NCBI GenBank assembly: GCA_958296125.1
Contig: OY282444.1
Location: forward strand, 1,477,176-1,541,175
Length of the DNA: 64,000 nucleotides
DNA from: an uncultured Poribacteria bacterium
Lineage (GTDB): Bacteria > Poribacteria > WGA-4E > PCPOR2b
Direction: 5' to 3'
Under the pieces are notes generated by a model that saw only the letters and a program-made list of their open reading frames with translations, was not told the DNA's origin and did no database searches. Numbering within the stretch: the stretch's first letter is position 1; the number at the start of each line of letters is the position of its first letter. Made by a program: the position numbers and the translations under genes. Positions 9,918 through 18,755 of the stretch are shown here, in pieces.

Positions 9918-10380
9918 CGCTTAGATCTCCTTAGTTTTGGCAAACTCTTCCGCGCATGAAAACTGATTCGTTATCGGACTCCTTTTAGAGACAAAAAAAT
10001 TGACGCTCACTTCGGAGGTTCTGTGATATAATACCACAAGTTGATACCTGTCATCCTAGGGCCCGTCTGAATACGGAACGTGAAACGTAAGAAGTTTATT
10101 ATATTCATTGATTCAAGTGAAACTATTAATCAACCCTACACCCAATCCAAAGTGGGTACACTCCGCCGCGCTGTGATTTATACAAGGGTCACGGCATACG
10201 GAGTATACCTACTACTAGGAACTTGGGTTATCGGTCGGCATTAAGAGTAGTGGAAAAGTCGGTGTGTGTCAAGCGCAAAAGACCTACTCAACCCAAAGAA
10301 AACAGACCGTGCTGAAAGCCAACGCTTTGCATCAAAAGGACAACCGTCACTCGCAACCAAACGCCGGAGGTATAAAAACT
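9918..10380. other. divergent intergenic region with promoter-like sites
   Basis: This gap of about 460 bases separates a minus-strand oxidoreductase and a plus-strand PhyH gene. An extended -10 element TGATATAAT lies at 10024-10032 on the plus strand; the nearest TTGACG is 21 bases before its TATAAT core, too far for a classical pair. A copy of the AACTTGGGTTA motif also found near 44869, 51046 and 55012 lies at 10220-10230. An in-frame upstream extension of the PhyH gene from 10264 has no ribosome site and is not believed. Confidence 0.45.
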
Positions 10381-11193
10381 ATGCCCAAACTTGTTGAACC
10401 TGTTATCGTAGATCCGGACGACATTGAATCCCAGATTGATTGCTTCAAAACAAACGGCTATGTCATCCTTCCAGATCTACTTTCGCCCCATGAAGTCAAA
10501 ACCCTCAACGATGCCATCGACCGAGATCGGGAGGCAAACCCTTTCATGTGGTATTCTGGAACAGCACCCGATTACAACTGCAATCTCTTGTTGACAGAGC
10601 CCGCTTTTGAGATGACCATCCGCCATCGAAGGTTGCTCTCACTGATCGGAGAATTGATGGGGGGTCCCATCTGCTTTGAGGAACTCGCTGTGCGTCACCG
10701 TGATGGCGAGGCTGAAGCACGTGACACAGGGTGGCATAGGGATCGGGGCTATTGGCCCGAACACGCCCTGAACCTCGATTATCCACAGGTCATCTACTAC
10801 CTGAACGATGTGGACGAGACTACCCACTGTTTTTCTATTAGCCCGGATCCTGCCGGTGGAGAAATCCTCGATGACAAAGAAGCACACCTTGAACGCGGTG
10901 GTATCCTCCATTTCTATGGCAAAGCGGGCTCGGCGATTCTTTTCAACTGTGCTACTTTGCACGGTGTCACACTACGGCAAACCGATAAGGTGCGCCGCAC
11001 AATTCAGGTCTATTATGGACATCCACATCGCCGTTCTTTGAGCGAAGTGACGCTGATGCCCCCAAGTCTGTGGCGAGATCATTCAGACCCAGAAGTTCGC
11101 CGCTTCTATAGCAAGTTCAATAGATATACGAGAGTCATGATGGAAGGGCTCAGTCTGCCCGATGATAGAGAATTCTCGCTTCCGAAACTGTAG
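10381..11193 (+). CDS. phytanoyl-CoA dioxygenase (PhyH) family protein 1
   Basis: This 270-residue Fe(II)/2-oxoglutarate dioxygenase family protein starts at ATG 10381, chosen because GGAGGT precedes it by about 10 bases and the PhyH fold begins directly with FKTNGYVILPDLLSPHEV. The HxD iron motif is in TGWHRDRGYW, the distal iron-binding His in CATLHGVT, and the 2-oxoglutarate-type Arg in KVRRTIQVYYG. All metal ligands are therefore present. Its product class is hydroxylation of an unknown small molecule. The next gene begins within about 10 bases, so the two are probably co-transcribed. Confidence 0.88.
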   Translation: MPKLVEPVIVDPDDIESQIDCFKTNGYVILPDLLSPHEVKTLNDAIDRDREANPFMWYSGTAPDYNCNLLLTEPAFEMTIRHRRLLSLIGELMGGPICFEELAVRHRDGEAEARDTGWHRDRGYWPEHALNLDYPQVIYYLNDVDETTHCFSISPDPAGGEILDDKEAHLERGGILHFYGKAGSAILFNCATLHGVTLRQTDKVRRTIQVYYGHPHRRSLSEVTLMPPSLWRDHSDPEVRRFYSKFNRYTRVMMEGLSLPDDREFSLPKL

Positions 11194-11202
11194 GTGAAAA
11201 TT

Positions 11203-12306
11203 ATGCAATTCAAAGAACATCTTATTGATGACACAATCAGAAGCGTTTACGGGTTGGAAGTCGCCGACATCAACGGCGATGGAAAGAAGGATATTGTCAT
11301 GGGCTCGACCGGTGAGCCGGTCATTGTCTGGTATGAAGCACCTGATTGGAAAAGGCATCTGATTTCGGACCAACACCCCGGCAACATTACCATCGCTGCT
11401 CAGGATTTGACGGGAAATGGCGTACCGGATTTGATCGTTGGAAGTGCATTTAATCGGGGCGATCGTTCTCTCATCGAATATCTACATTGGCTCGAAGCAC
11501 CCGCGGATGGTGGACAGTGGAAGAGTCACTTCATTGAAGAAATCCCATACCTTCACCGTATCGCAGTTGCTGATATCAACGGTGATGGGCAACCCCTTCT
11601 GTTCGCCGCATCAATTCAGGGGCCCGAAGGGGGTTTAGATGATTGGTATGATCCGGGCAGTCTTTGGTGTTACCAACTCCCAAGGGACCCGGTCAATGGA
11701 CCGTGGGAACGCCGTTTAATTGATGGCGAGTTGCATCTCAACCACGGGTTGAGCATCGGCGATGTAGATGGGGATGGTAGGCTCGATATCTTGATTGGCT
11801 GCCGGGACGGGACGATTTGGCTTGAACCCCCTTCGGACCTGTTAACAGGTGAGTGGAGCCGATGGGTGATTAGCGACCAAGAGAGCAGCGAGGTTTTCAC
11901 GGTCGATCTGGATGGGGATGGGGTCAACGAAATCTTATCAATTGAACCGTGGCATGGAAATATATTATCGTGGTACAAGGTGTCGGGGGATTTGAGGACA
12001 GGTCAGTGGACGCGACACCAGATCGATGACACGCTGAATCGCGGACACTCGTTACACGGAATCGACATTGATGGCGATGGGAGGGTGGAAATTATCTCCG
12101 GGTATAACGGTGAAGGCAGGAGTCTTCAACTCTATCGCCCTGAAAACCTTGATCAAAACCGGTGGACGAAAGAGCTTATCGACGACGGTGGCTTGGGAGT
12201 CGGTAATATGCACGTGCTTGACCTGAACGACGACGGCCGAGCGGACATCGTTGCCGGGGGGTTGAGTACAGGCAATGTCAAGTGGTATGAGAATTGGGGC
12301 GCGTAG
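11203..12306 (+). CDS. FG-GAP/VCBS repeat protein
   Basis: About 367 residues, made of repeated FG-GAP/VCBS blades with DxNxDG or DxDGDG calcium-type loops (DINGDGKKD, DINGDGQPL, DVDGDGRLD, DLDGDGVNE, DIDGDGRVE, DLNDDGRAD). Each repeat ends in a phrase like W(Y)EAP or ...RHLI. It lacks a signal peptide, unusual for this fold, so it may act in the cytoplasm or be exported in another way. An AGGTGA site overlaps the stop of the PhyH gene and fits ATG 11203 better than the GTG at 11194. It probably forms a two-gene operon with the PhyH gene. Confidence 0.82.
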   Translation: MQFKEHLIDDTIRSVYGLEVADINGDGKKDIVMGSTGEPVIVWYEAPDWKRHLISDQHPGNITIAAQDLTGNGVPDLIVGSAFNRGDRSLIEYLHWLEAPADGGQWKSHFIEEIPYLHRIAVADINGDGQPLLFAASIQGPEGGLDDWYDPGSLWCYQLPRDPVNGPWERRLIDGELHLNHGLSIGDVDGDGRLDILIGCRDGTIWLEPPSDLLTGEWSRWVISDQESSEVFTVDLDGDGVNEILSIEPWHGNILSWYKVSGDLRTGQWTRHQIDDTLNRGHSLHGIDIDGDGRVEIISGYNGEGRSLQLYRPENLDQNRWTKELIDDGGLGVGNMHVLDLNDDGRADIVAGGLSTGNVKWYENWGA

Positions 12307-12377
12307 ATTTTTGCAGCAAACGCCTGAAAAATAGGAATTGGAGACATCCATTCCATCCGCTTCCAATCTTTTGAACC

Positions 12378-12401
12378 GCCATCCTTCATCTCAAGGATGG
12401 C
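12378..12401. other. 9-bp stem-loop between convergent genes
   Basis: A perfect GCCATCCTT / AAGGATGGC inverted repeat with a 6-base loop lies between the converging FG-GAP and methyltransferase genes. It has no U-tract on either side, so it is at most a weak bidirectional terminator. Confidence 0.4.
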
Positions 12402-12491
12402 ACTTCTGCCCTCCCCAATTTTTGGCATGTTTTGAGAGGCAGTTCTAATTGTTCAATGGTATCAACTGTTTTTTGGTTTAAGATGATCGAA

Positions 12492-13328
12492 TTATACCGC
12501 CGTTGTGAATAAATCCCAAACAGGCTCCTCTTCTGTTTTCTGAATTAGATATTTTCCTGATTCAATACGGTCGCGTGCTAACTTACAATATGCAGGAACA
12601 ATCTCGAATCCTATGTAATACCTTCTCTTCATTTTGCTCACTACAGCAACTTGTCCAGAACCTAAAAATGGATCCAAAACAACATCCCCTTTTTGGCTGG
12701 AATAGTCAAGAATTTTCTCAATGAGTTCAGCTGGCAATTTAGTTGGCGTTTTGACTGCGCCTTGCCAATATTCTCGCTTAATTTCCCAAACATCTTCTTT
12801 GTCTTTATAGTGTGCAGATCCACCGTTTTCAGTCTTGGCATCCTTATCAAATCGGCGATAGGGATAAAATTTCCGTTTCCTGTCGTTTTTGCACAAGAAA
12901 AGACAGTGATAGTGAGAGGTTACATACTTACGCTTGGTAACGACACCAAACTGGTATTTCCAAATCAGGTGATTGACTGTAGTAAGATCGCATTGATCAA
13001 TAGCTATTAAGAGGTCTTTTAGGCAATTCCAACCGGAAAAGATATACATGCTGCCAGAATCTTTTAACACTCTCGTCGCAGCAGAAAGCCATTCAAGCGT
13101 GAATGTGAGATAATCGTTTGCTTCGATTTCATTGTAGCCTTGCAGAACTCTATTCCCTGTTCGGTTATAGTTATGTCGAGTGGCTTTGAAGTCGATAGCA
13201 AAGGGTGGATCCGTTATGACAAGGTCGACGCATTCATTCGGCATTTCGGACATTAACTTAATACAGTTTCCTTGCTTGATAGTATCAATGTATTCAGGAC
13301 AATGTGTATTTGCTATATCTTGTGTCAT
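12492..13328 (-). CDS. DNA methyltransferase (N6-adenine or N4-cytosine type)
   Basis: This 278-residue protein has the catalytic motif IV DPPF at residues 40-43, ahead of the AdoMet-binding motif I DPFLGSGQ near residue 223. That order is the beta-class layout of the N6_N4_Mtase family; DPPF/Y favours N6-adenine. The target-recognition stretch lies between (about 115-205). AAAGGAATACAG precedes the ATG by a normal distance. The gene is visibly richer in A+T than its neighbours and no restriction enzyme is adjacent, suggesting an acquired orphan methyltransferase. It faces away from the acetate-kinase-like gene across an 89-base gap. Confidence 0.88.
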   Translation of the reverse strand: MTQDIANTHCPEYIDTIKQGNCIKLMSEMPNECVDLVITDPPFAIDFKATRHNYNRTGNRVLQGYNEIEANDYLTFTLEWLSAATRVLKDSGSMYIFSGWNCLKDLLIAIDQCDLTTVNHLIWKYQFGVVTKRKYVTSHYHCLFLCKNDRKRKFYPYRRFDKDAKTENGGSAHYKDKEDVWEIKREYWQGAVKTPTKLPAELIEKILDYSSQKGDVVLDPFLGSGQVAVVSKMKRRYYIGFEIVPAYCKLARDRIESGKYLIQKTEEEPVWDLFTTAV

Positions 13329-13417
13329 CTGTATTCCTTTTGCGATCCTTTAGTGGAGATAACCCCCAACAGTTCGTGGATTGCCTTTGCGAGCAGTTAG
13401 GCAGAGGAACTTAACAC

Positions 13418-14626
13418 ATGCTTATACTCTGTGCCAACGTTGGCAGCACTTCATTCAAATACCAAATTATTGATGTCCAAACATCAGCGTCGCTGGTCAA
13501 AGGGGGAGTCGAGCGGGTCGGCAATTCGCCATCACCGTTCACACATGCCATCCCTAACAAACCGATTGTGAGCGGCGAAATTAACGCACCAAACCATAAT
13601 GCTGCGATTGTGCACGCGATAGATCTGATCACGTCCCCCGAAACAGGAGTAATGGCGAATCTCAGTGATCTCGTGGGGATAGGCTTTAAGACCATTCTCG
13701 CCAGAGGGATTTGGCGTTCCGCGTTGATAACAGCGGAGGTGGTCAACACCCTCGAAGCCGATATTCCATTCGCACCCACCCACAATCCCGCTTATATCGC
13801 CTCGATCCGCGCCTTTCAAGATCGACTCCCGGACACACCATTAGTCGCCGTTTTTGAGACATGGTTCCACCAAACGATGCCGGACTACGCCTCCGAATTT
13901 GGTGTTCCGCGAGCGTGGGTTGAGAAACACCATATCCGTCGCTACGGCTTCCACGGTGCCTCACATCGCTACATCTCAGAGCGCACGCCCCAACTGCTCG
14001 GTGCTTCATCGGCGAATCTGCGGATCATCTCCTGCCATCTCGGTGGGAGCTCATCGCTGTGCGCTATCCGCGACGGTCAGTCAATTGACACGACGATGGG
14101 GGTCTCGCCGCAATATGGGCCCATCCAGTCGTCTCGGAGCGGTGATCTGGATCCGTTTGCAGTGCTTTACCTGATGGATGCAGAAGGGTGGGGCACAGAC
14201 GAAATTCGCCGTCAACTGATCGAGGAATCGGGGCTGCGAGGAATTTCAGGTGTCAGCGGCGATTTGCGCGATGTCGAAGAGGCAGCAATGGGAGGAAATG
14301 ATAACGCGCGACTGGCAATGGACACCTTCTTCTATCAAGTCAAGAAGCACATCGGTGCCTACATCGCTGGGCTCGGCGGGGTAGACGTAATTGCGTTCAC
14401 CGGCGGGATCGGCGAAAAGAGCCCGACCGCGCGTGCGGCAATCTGCGCTGGCTTGGAATGGCAGGGCATCCTGTTAGACCCACAGAAGAATGAAAGTCAG
14501 ACCGGCGAAGGCGAAATTTCCGCCGCGGATAGCCGATCGAAGCTCCTTGTCATACCAGCAAATGAGGAAATTATCGTCGCGCGGGAAACGGCAAACGTCA
14601 TCACACAGCAATGTGCTTCCAAATGA
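13418..14626 (+). CDS. acetate/propionate kinase family protein, divergent active site
   Basis: This 402-residue ASKHA-fold kinase of the acetate kinase family keeps N7, S10, S12 and K14 in NVGSTSFKYQ, the RRYGFHGASHRY block (H179), the RSGDLDP block (R240) and FTGGIGE near the C-terminus. Departures from well-studied AckA are the usual catalytic Asp of VFDTxFHQTMP replaced by Glu (VFETWFHQTMP), the LGNG loop reading LGGS, and the HRVVHGG segment with its substrate Arg missing (IGFKTILARG). Ribosome site GAGGAAC precedes the ATG. No phosphotransacetylase is adjacent. It may phosphorylate another carboxylate. Confidence 0.82.
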   Translation: MLILCANVGSTSFKYQIIDVQTSASLVKGGVERVGNSPSPFTHAIPNKPIVSGEINAPNHNAAIVHAIDLITSPETGVMANLSDLVGIGFKTILARGIWRSALITAEVVNTLEADIPFAPTHNPAYIASIRAFQDRLPDTPLVAVFETWFHQTMPDYASEFGVPRAWVEKHHIRRYGFHGASHRYISERTPQLLGASSANLRIISCHLGGSSSLCAIRDGQSIDTTMGVSPQYGPIQSSRSGDLDPFAVLYLMDAEGWGTDEIRRQLIEESGLRGISGVSGDLRDVEEAAMGGNDNARLAMDTFFYQVKKHIGAYIAGLGGVDVIAFTGGIGEKSPTARAAICAGLEWQGILLDPQKNESQTGEGEISAADSRSKLLVIPANEEIIVARETANVITQQCASK

Positions 14627-14652
14627 GCACATAGACAACGCCCGCTCATTTT

Positions 14653-15513
14653 CTACTGTCCACGGTCAAAAAGATAGGTCAGTAGTCGAGCCCCATCCCG
14701 AAAATCGGGAATCAGAATGTCCGCACCGGCGCGAAGCAGCCGGCCCCGTTTGTCCGCGTTCATCTGGTAGCGGTTGTTCTCCACGGATGTCACGCCCACA
14801 GCGATCGCACCGACAGCCTTCGCATTTTCGATTTCCACCGAACCGTCCCCGACGACCAAAAGCTCGCCCCCGGTCAGGTTAAAATCATCAAGAATCTGCT
14901 GAATCACCATCGCCTTTGAGAAGTTCTGGTACTCCCGCAATGCCCCGAAGATACCCCCGTCAAAGTAGGATGCAACCCCTAGCAACCCTGCTTCGTGCCG
15001 AACAAATTCAACATCGGTTCCACTGGCGAGGGAGCGTTTGATGCTGCGTTTTTGCAAACACTGTAGGAACTCAAGCGACATCGGCACACGCAAATCTGGA
15101 GCTTCAATCTCTCCCCTTTCCAGCTTGGCGATGCGTTTATCCACGGTTGGCAAGAGCAGGTTGTTATACAAATCTTTGTATTCCAGTGGTGGCTTCGGGA
15201 CCCCGCCCCGCTTCTCGATCTCCTCACACAGTTGGATCATTTGATAAATGGTTTGCTTGCCGGTCAACCGATCCACAAATTCAACAACAATCCGCTCTAA
15301 CTCCTCCGGTGTTTCATCGGTCTGTGTCTCCTCAAGCAGGATATCAACCATCATGGGCACCATGACGCTCTGCCACCCGTCACGAATCAGCGAAATCGTT
15401 CCGTCGAAATCAAATAGAGCGTGCTGAACCTTGGCCCGTTCGGTTTCGTGGATAATCTCAATTGATGTGTTCTCTAAGGTCTGTGGTCTTGCCACGGTTT
15501 GGAAATCCCCCAT
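14653..15513 (-). CDS. HAD superfamily hydrolase
   Basis: A 286-residue haloacid-dehalogenase-type phosphatase: motif I DFDGT (near residue 36), motif II Ser/Thr in LASGTD, motif III Lys in FSKAMVI, motif IV VGDGSVEIENAK. A helical cap of about 100 residues follows motif I, so it is of the C1-cap, phosphoglycolate-phosphatase-like form. It begins 22 bases after the sulfatase-fold gene ends and lies on the same strand, so they are probably co-transcribed. No clear ribosome site is visible at 15513, consistent with coupled translation. Substrate unknown. Confidence 0.83.
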   Translation of the reverse strand: MGDFQTVARPQTLENTSIEIIHETERAKVQHALFDFDGTISLIRDGWQSVMVPMMVDILLEETQTDETPEELERIVVEFVDRLTGKQTIYQMIQLCEEIEKRGGVPKPPLEYKDLYNNLLLPTVDKRIAKLERGEIEAPDLRVPMSLEFLQCLQKRSIKRSLASGTDVEFVRHEAGLLGVASYFDGGIFGALREYQNFSKAMVIQQILDDFNLTGGELLVVGDGSVEIENAKAVGAIAVGVTSVENNRYQMNADKRGRLLRAGADILIPDFRDGARLLTYLFDRGQ

Positions 15514-15535
15514 TTTTCGACGACATGGAAAGTCA

Positions 15536-17167
15536 TTAAGCTAAGTCTTGCCCCCAATAATACTGCCCATACAGGTGAATCAGGTTTTTCGGATTGTCGG
15601 CTAGCAGGTCGCCAAAGGTTATCTTTTGAATTTCCCGCTTCGGGCCCGGAGTATCCTCTCGATACGCGGAACGTCGCGCCTGACCCTCAGCGGGGAAAGC
15701 AACCCATTGACCCTGATCATCTCGGAAGGCGTATATTGTGCCGCTCATCGGTGTGTGAACTTCGACGTTCGCATCTTGGAAGGGACGAATGCGCGTTTCA
15801 AGGGCCCCGTGATCCGCCAGAAACTCAATCCAAACACGGCGCATCCGTTCAGCTATATCGGGATGGGCATCAACGATGTTATGTTTCTGGTCGGGGTCAG
15901 TTTTCAGGTTATACAGTTCGGAAGGTATCCCCTCCGGTGCACACAAGTAAGCCCACTCATCGTCGGTGATGGTGCTGGGCTCAACGTTTCGGTCGGAGCC
16001 CACCCACCCGTCGAAAGTGGCACCCTCCACCGGTGTATAGCCGGTAGTCCCCGCGCTGGGCGGGAATCGACTTGAGAAAGCATAATCGTGTATCCTTTCC
16101 TCGCCCCCCGTCATCAGGGGCAGGAAGGAGGTCCCTTGGATGTGGGATGGTGTTGATATTCCAAGAAAATCCAAGATTGAAGGTAAGATGTCAGGGGGTT
16201 GGACAATCCCCTGAACCCGCTCGCCTGCCCCCAATCCTTCGGGGTGATGAATCAAGAGGGGAATGCGGATGGTGACTTCGTAGAGCTTGCCGAGCTCCGC
16301 CCCTGGTTTACCTTGCAGGTCGTGGTCTCCGAACAGATGCCCGTGGTCGGAAGCCCAGATGATGAGCGTATTTTTGAAGAGTCCCAACCGTTCTGCCAAA
16401 TCCAAAAAGGCACCCACCCACCGATCCGTCAGGGTAACGTTGCCGGCATAGAGTGAGCGAAGATGCGCCGCCTCCGCTTCAGTCATATATGTTGGGCGAC
16501 CGTATTCCGGGTACAACATCTGATCGCCATCGTAATTGGGATCGGCGTACAGCGCGTAGTCGTACCAAGGGCAATCGAAAGGCTCATGGGGGTCCCACAT
16601 ATCAATATAGAGGAAAAACGACTCATGGTTGTAGTTGGTCTCCAGCCAATCCATCGCAGCCGACATCCCCCGTCCAACGCAGAATTCGCGATCAAACTGG
16701 CGGGCGGCGTGGTTGCGGAGGTAGCCCTGTAGGCCGGGGATGTTGCGGATTTTATGCGGTTGAGCGAACAACTGAATGTCGAGAGCGGGGTCAGTTATCC
16801 ACGGATCGCCTTTCTGGCTATGCACAAATTCGAGTCCCCCAAAACCGCGCGTGTAGTTATAATCGTGCATCGCAAGCATTGGAGTATCCCAGATCATTTG
16901 AGTATGCACACCGTTCGCAGACAGGATTTGTCCCCAAGTCACATCTTCAGGGCTCAGGGGCTGCCACCCCCGAAAAGGGAAACCGAAACGTCCGGTCGCC
17001 AAGTCCCACCGATTGGGCACCGTCGGATAGGAGGCCGCATAAAACTGATCAAATATAGCTGCGCGTTGAGCGAACCCATCCAGATTGGGTGTCTGAATCC
17101 AAGAGTTGCCGTAGCACCCCAAGTGGTCCCTGCGAAAGGTATCGTTCATGATAAAGATGACGTTCAT
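15536..17167 (-). CDS. sulfatase-family (alkaline phosphatase fold) hydrolase with Thr at the formylglycine position
   Basis: A 543-residue protein with the overall plan of a type I sulfatase. The N-terminal metal Asp is D9 (IMNDTFRRDHLGCYG), H194 lies in WDPHEPFD, the distal metal pair in SDHG is D274-H275, and K287 is in GKPG. The nucleophile motif (C/S)xPxR reads TVPNR (49-53), so the residue normally converted to formylglycine is Thr. That makes classical sulfatase chemistry doubtful; a phosphodiesterase-like reaction or a separate non-FGly subfamily is possible. No signal peptide is present, so it is probably cytoplasmic. AGGAGC lies before ATG 17167. It is followed by the HAD gene and preceded by the selenoprotein gene on the same strand. 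Confidence 0.85.
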   Translation of the reverse strand: MNVIFIMNDTFRRDHLGCYGNSWIQTPNLDGFAQRAAIFDQFYAASYPTVPNRWDLATGRFGFPFRGWQPLSPEDVTWGQILSANGVHTQMIWDTPMLAMHDYNYTRGFGGLEFVHSQKGDPWITDPALDIQLFAQPHKIRNIPGLQGYLRNHAARQFDREFCVGRGMSAAMDWLETNYNHESFFLYIDMWDPHEPFDCPWYDYALYADPNYDGDQMLYPEYGRPTYMTEAEAAHLRSLYAGNVTLTDRWVGAFLDLAERLGLFKNTLIIWASDHGHLFGDHDLQGKPGAELGKLYEVTIRIPLLIHHPEGLGAGERVQGIVQPPDILPSILDFLGISTPSHIQGTSFLPLMTGGEERIHDYAFSSRFPPSAGTTGYTPVEGATFDGWVGSDRNVEPSTITDDEWAYLCAPEGIPSELYNLKTDPDQKHNIVDAHPDIAERMRRVWIEFLADHGALETRIRPFQDANVEVHTPMSGTIYAFRDDQGQWVAFPAEGQARRSAYREDTPGPKREIQKITFGDLLADNPKNLIHLYGQYYWGQDLA

Positions 17168-17234
17168 GGATGTGAAAGCTCCTTCTTATCAACCTGCTAA
17201 ACCGAGCCCCGCTTCCGAGAAGAGTGCCTTATCA

Positions 17235-17768
17235 TTATGAAGATTTCGCCAACACGGCAGCAATCTTTTCAACGATACCATCTGCACGACCGCGAATTTG
17301 ATCGGGCGTGAGGCTCTGGATTGGGTGTTCAACGGTAGTCGGATGGAAATCACGGTAGCCGAGCGATTTTGCTTGAACTTCCCCGGCAGCGAAAAACACA
17401 TCCGAGCAGATCGACACGCTGGGGATGCCACGTTCTTCTAAAGCGGTTCCGTCGTGCACACTGCACGATATACAGGAACCTCAGTCCGCCAGTCCTTCAA
17501 CTACGAAATCGCACCGATCGGCGAGCTCCGTGATGAGTTCTTGCGGCGCGGGCCGCGCAAAGGTTGGTTTTGTGACACGAACGACATCTACAAGGTCAAA
17601 ATGCTCACGCATGAGCTCTTCGACACGGTCGAGGAAGATGTCGCTGCCGTTTTTGCTGATGTCCAGCAAGCCCATCACCTTGCCGTTGAGGTCGTCAAGG
17701 CGTGGCGCGAGAAATTTGTCGGATGCGTTGCTCGGAGCGATTGGATCGAGTAAAATTGTGTTTGCCAT
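17235..17768 (-). CDS. UGSC family selenoprotein (in-frame UGA at codon 96)
   Basis: Translation from ATG 17768 (AGGAGG site immediately upstream) runs 95 residues to a TGA at plus positions 17481-17483, and the same frame continues for 81 residues to a stop at 17235. Reading the TGA as selenocysteine gives LADUGSCISC, the UGSC motif that names a known family of (seleno)proteins, with U96, C99 and C102. The continuation (HDGTALEERGIPS, FHPTTVEHP) reads as a conserved protein, not random sequence. A hairpin directly after the UGA supports recoding. The protein is cytoplasmic and about 177 residues; its reaction is unknown, probably redox. The upstream sulfatase-fold and HAD genes are on the same strand downstream. 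A standard gene finder would split it into two pieces. Confidence 0.88.
17445..17480 (-). promoter_or_regulatory. bacterial SECIS-like hairpin
   Basis: Reading the minus strand immediately after the UGA, GGTTCC pairs with GGAACC (outer 6-bp stem) and TCGTGCA with TGCACGA (upper 7-bp stem), separated by a six-base bulge on one side and one base on the other. Letting the top A-T pair open gives an apical loop AGTGT starting 18 bases after the UGA, with a G at its second position. Both agree with known bacterial SECIS rules (loop 16-37 bases after UGA, G in the first two loop positions). Confidence 0.75.
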
Positions 17769-17846
17769 TGTAAACCTCCTGTGGATTCAAAAAATCGACT
17801 TAGATAGCATAGCATTGCCGGTGACTTCTGTCAACACCTATTTCCG

Positions 17847-17874
17847 TGGACTTTCTTTGGTGGTGTGATATAAT
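17847..17874 (+). promoter_or_regulatory. sigma70-type promoter for the ABC ATPase gene
   Basis: TGGACT, a 16-base spacer and TATAAT, with TGA before the -10 giving an extended -10. It lies 68 bases before the ABC ATPase start. Confidence 0.55.
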
Positions 17875-17942
17875 ACGCGAAGCGCAAAACGTGAGACTAA
17901 CAGCAGGACAACCCCAAGAGTTGCCCCTACAATTTTGCAGAG

Positions 17943-18683
17943 ATGATTACAACAACAGATCTGACCAAACGTTTCGGCAAGCTCGCCGCCGTGGATAGCC
18001 TGACCATGCAGGTCGAAGCGGGTGAGCTGTTCGGCTTCCTGGGCCCCAACGGCGCAGGAAAGACCACAACCATCAACATGCTGACCGGCTTGATCCGCCC
18101 AACCTCCGGCACAGCAACGATTTGCGGCTATGATGTCCAGACCCAAGCCTCGCAGGTGAAGGCGATAACGGGACTGATGCCCGATACACCGCACCTCTAC
18201 GAGACATTGACAGGGAGGCAGTTTGTCCACTTCATTGCAGATCTCTACGGAATTGACCCTAAACGGTCCGAGCGGCGGATGGAAGAACTGCTAGCGGTGT
18301 TTGACCTGACCGACACCGCGGACGCGCTGATCAAAAGTTACTCCTACGGTATGCAGAAGAAAATCCTTTTGATAGCGGTGTTGGTGCATGAGCCGCGCGT
18401 CCTGTTTCTCGATGAACCGACAAGCGGCCTCGATCCCAAAAGTGCCCGCAGCGCAAAGGACCTTTTACGGGCGTGCTGTGACCGTGGGTGCACGGTGTTC
18501 ATGACCACGCACATCCTTGAGATTGCAGAGCGAGTATGCGATCGGATTGGTATCATTAACAACGGGAAACTCGTTGCGGTGGGAACGATGGATGAGCTGC
18601 GTCAGAGCCGTACAGCGGCAGACCTGAGCTTGGAGGACATCTTTCTGGAATTAACGGAAAACGTTGAGAGCGAGATTGTTTGA
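17943..18683 (+). CDS. ABC transporter ATP-binding protein
   Basis: A 246-residue ABC-2-type ATPase: Walker A GPNGAGKTT (residues 36-44), Q-loop replaced by the GLMPDTPHLYETLT stretch, signature YSYGMQKK in the LSGGQ position, Walker B LFLDEPTSGLD, H-loop TTH. The signature and layout are those of exporters of the NatA/CcmA type. No permease is adjacent; the next genes face the other way, so the membrane partner must be elsewhere. Start ATG 17943 has only a weak ribosome site (CAGAG). Confidence 0.88.
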   Translation: MITTTDLTKRFGKLAAVDSLTMQVEAGELFGFLGPNGAGKTTTINMLTGLIRPTSGTATICGYDVQTQASQVKAITGLMPDTPHLYETLTGRQFVHFIADLYGIDPKRSERRMEELLAVFDLTDTADALIKSYSYGMQKKILLIAVLVHEPRVLFLDEPTSGLDPKSARSAKDLLRACCDRGCTVFMTTHILEIAERVCDRIGIINNGKLVAVGTMDELRQSRTAADLSLEDIFLELTENVESEIV

Positions 18684-18755
18684 CAGGGCATTCAAGCGTT
18701 CAAAAGTGCATTGGTTCAGCAGTTCATTAATGAACCGATGTGGTTGGGTGGGATA

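Noticed and set aside
10264-10380. An extended N-terminus for PhyH 1
   Set aside because: GGAGGT lies right before ATG 10381, the added 39 residues are basic and unlike PhyH proteins.
12378-12401. Rho-independent terminator
   Set aside because: The stem is good but there is no U-tract on either strand, so it is listed only as a stem-loop.
17189-17431. An 80-residue minus-strand frame beside the selenoprotein
   Set aside because: It is in another frame of the second half of the UGSC gene, without a ribosome site; the joined frame explains the sequence.
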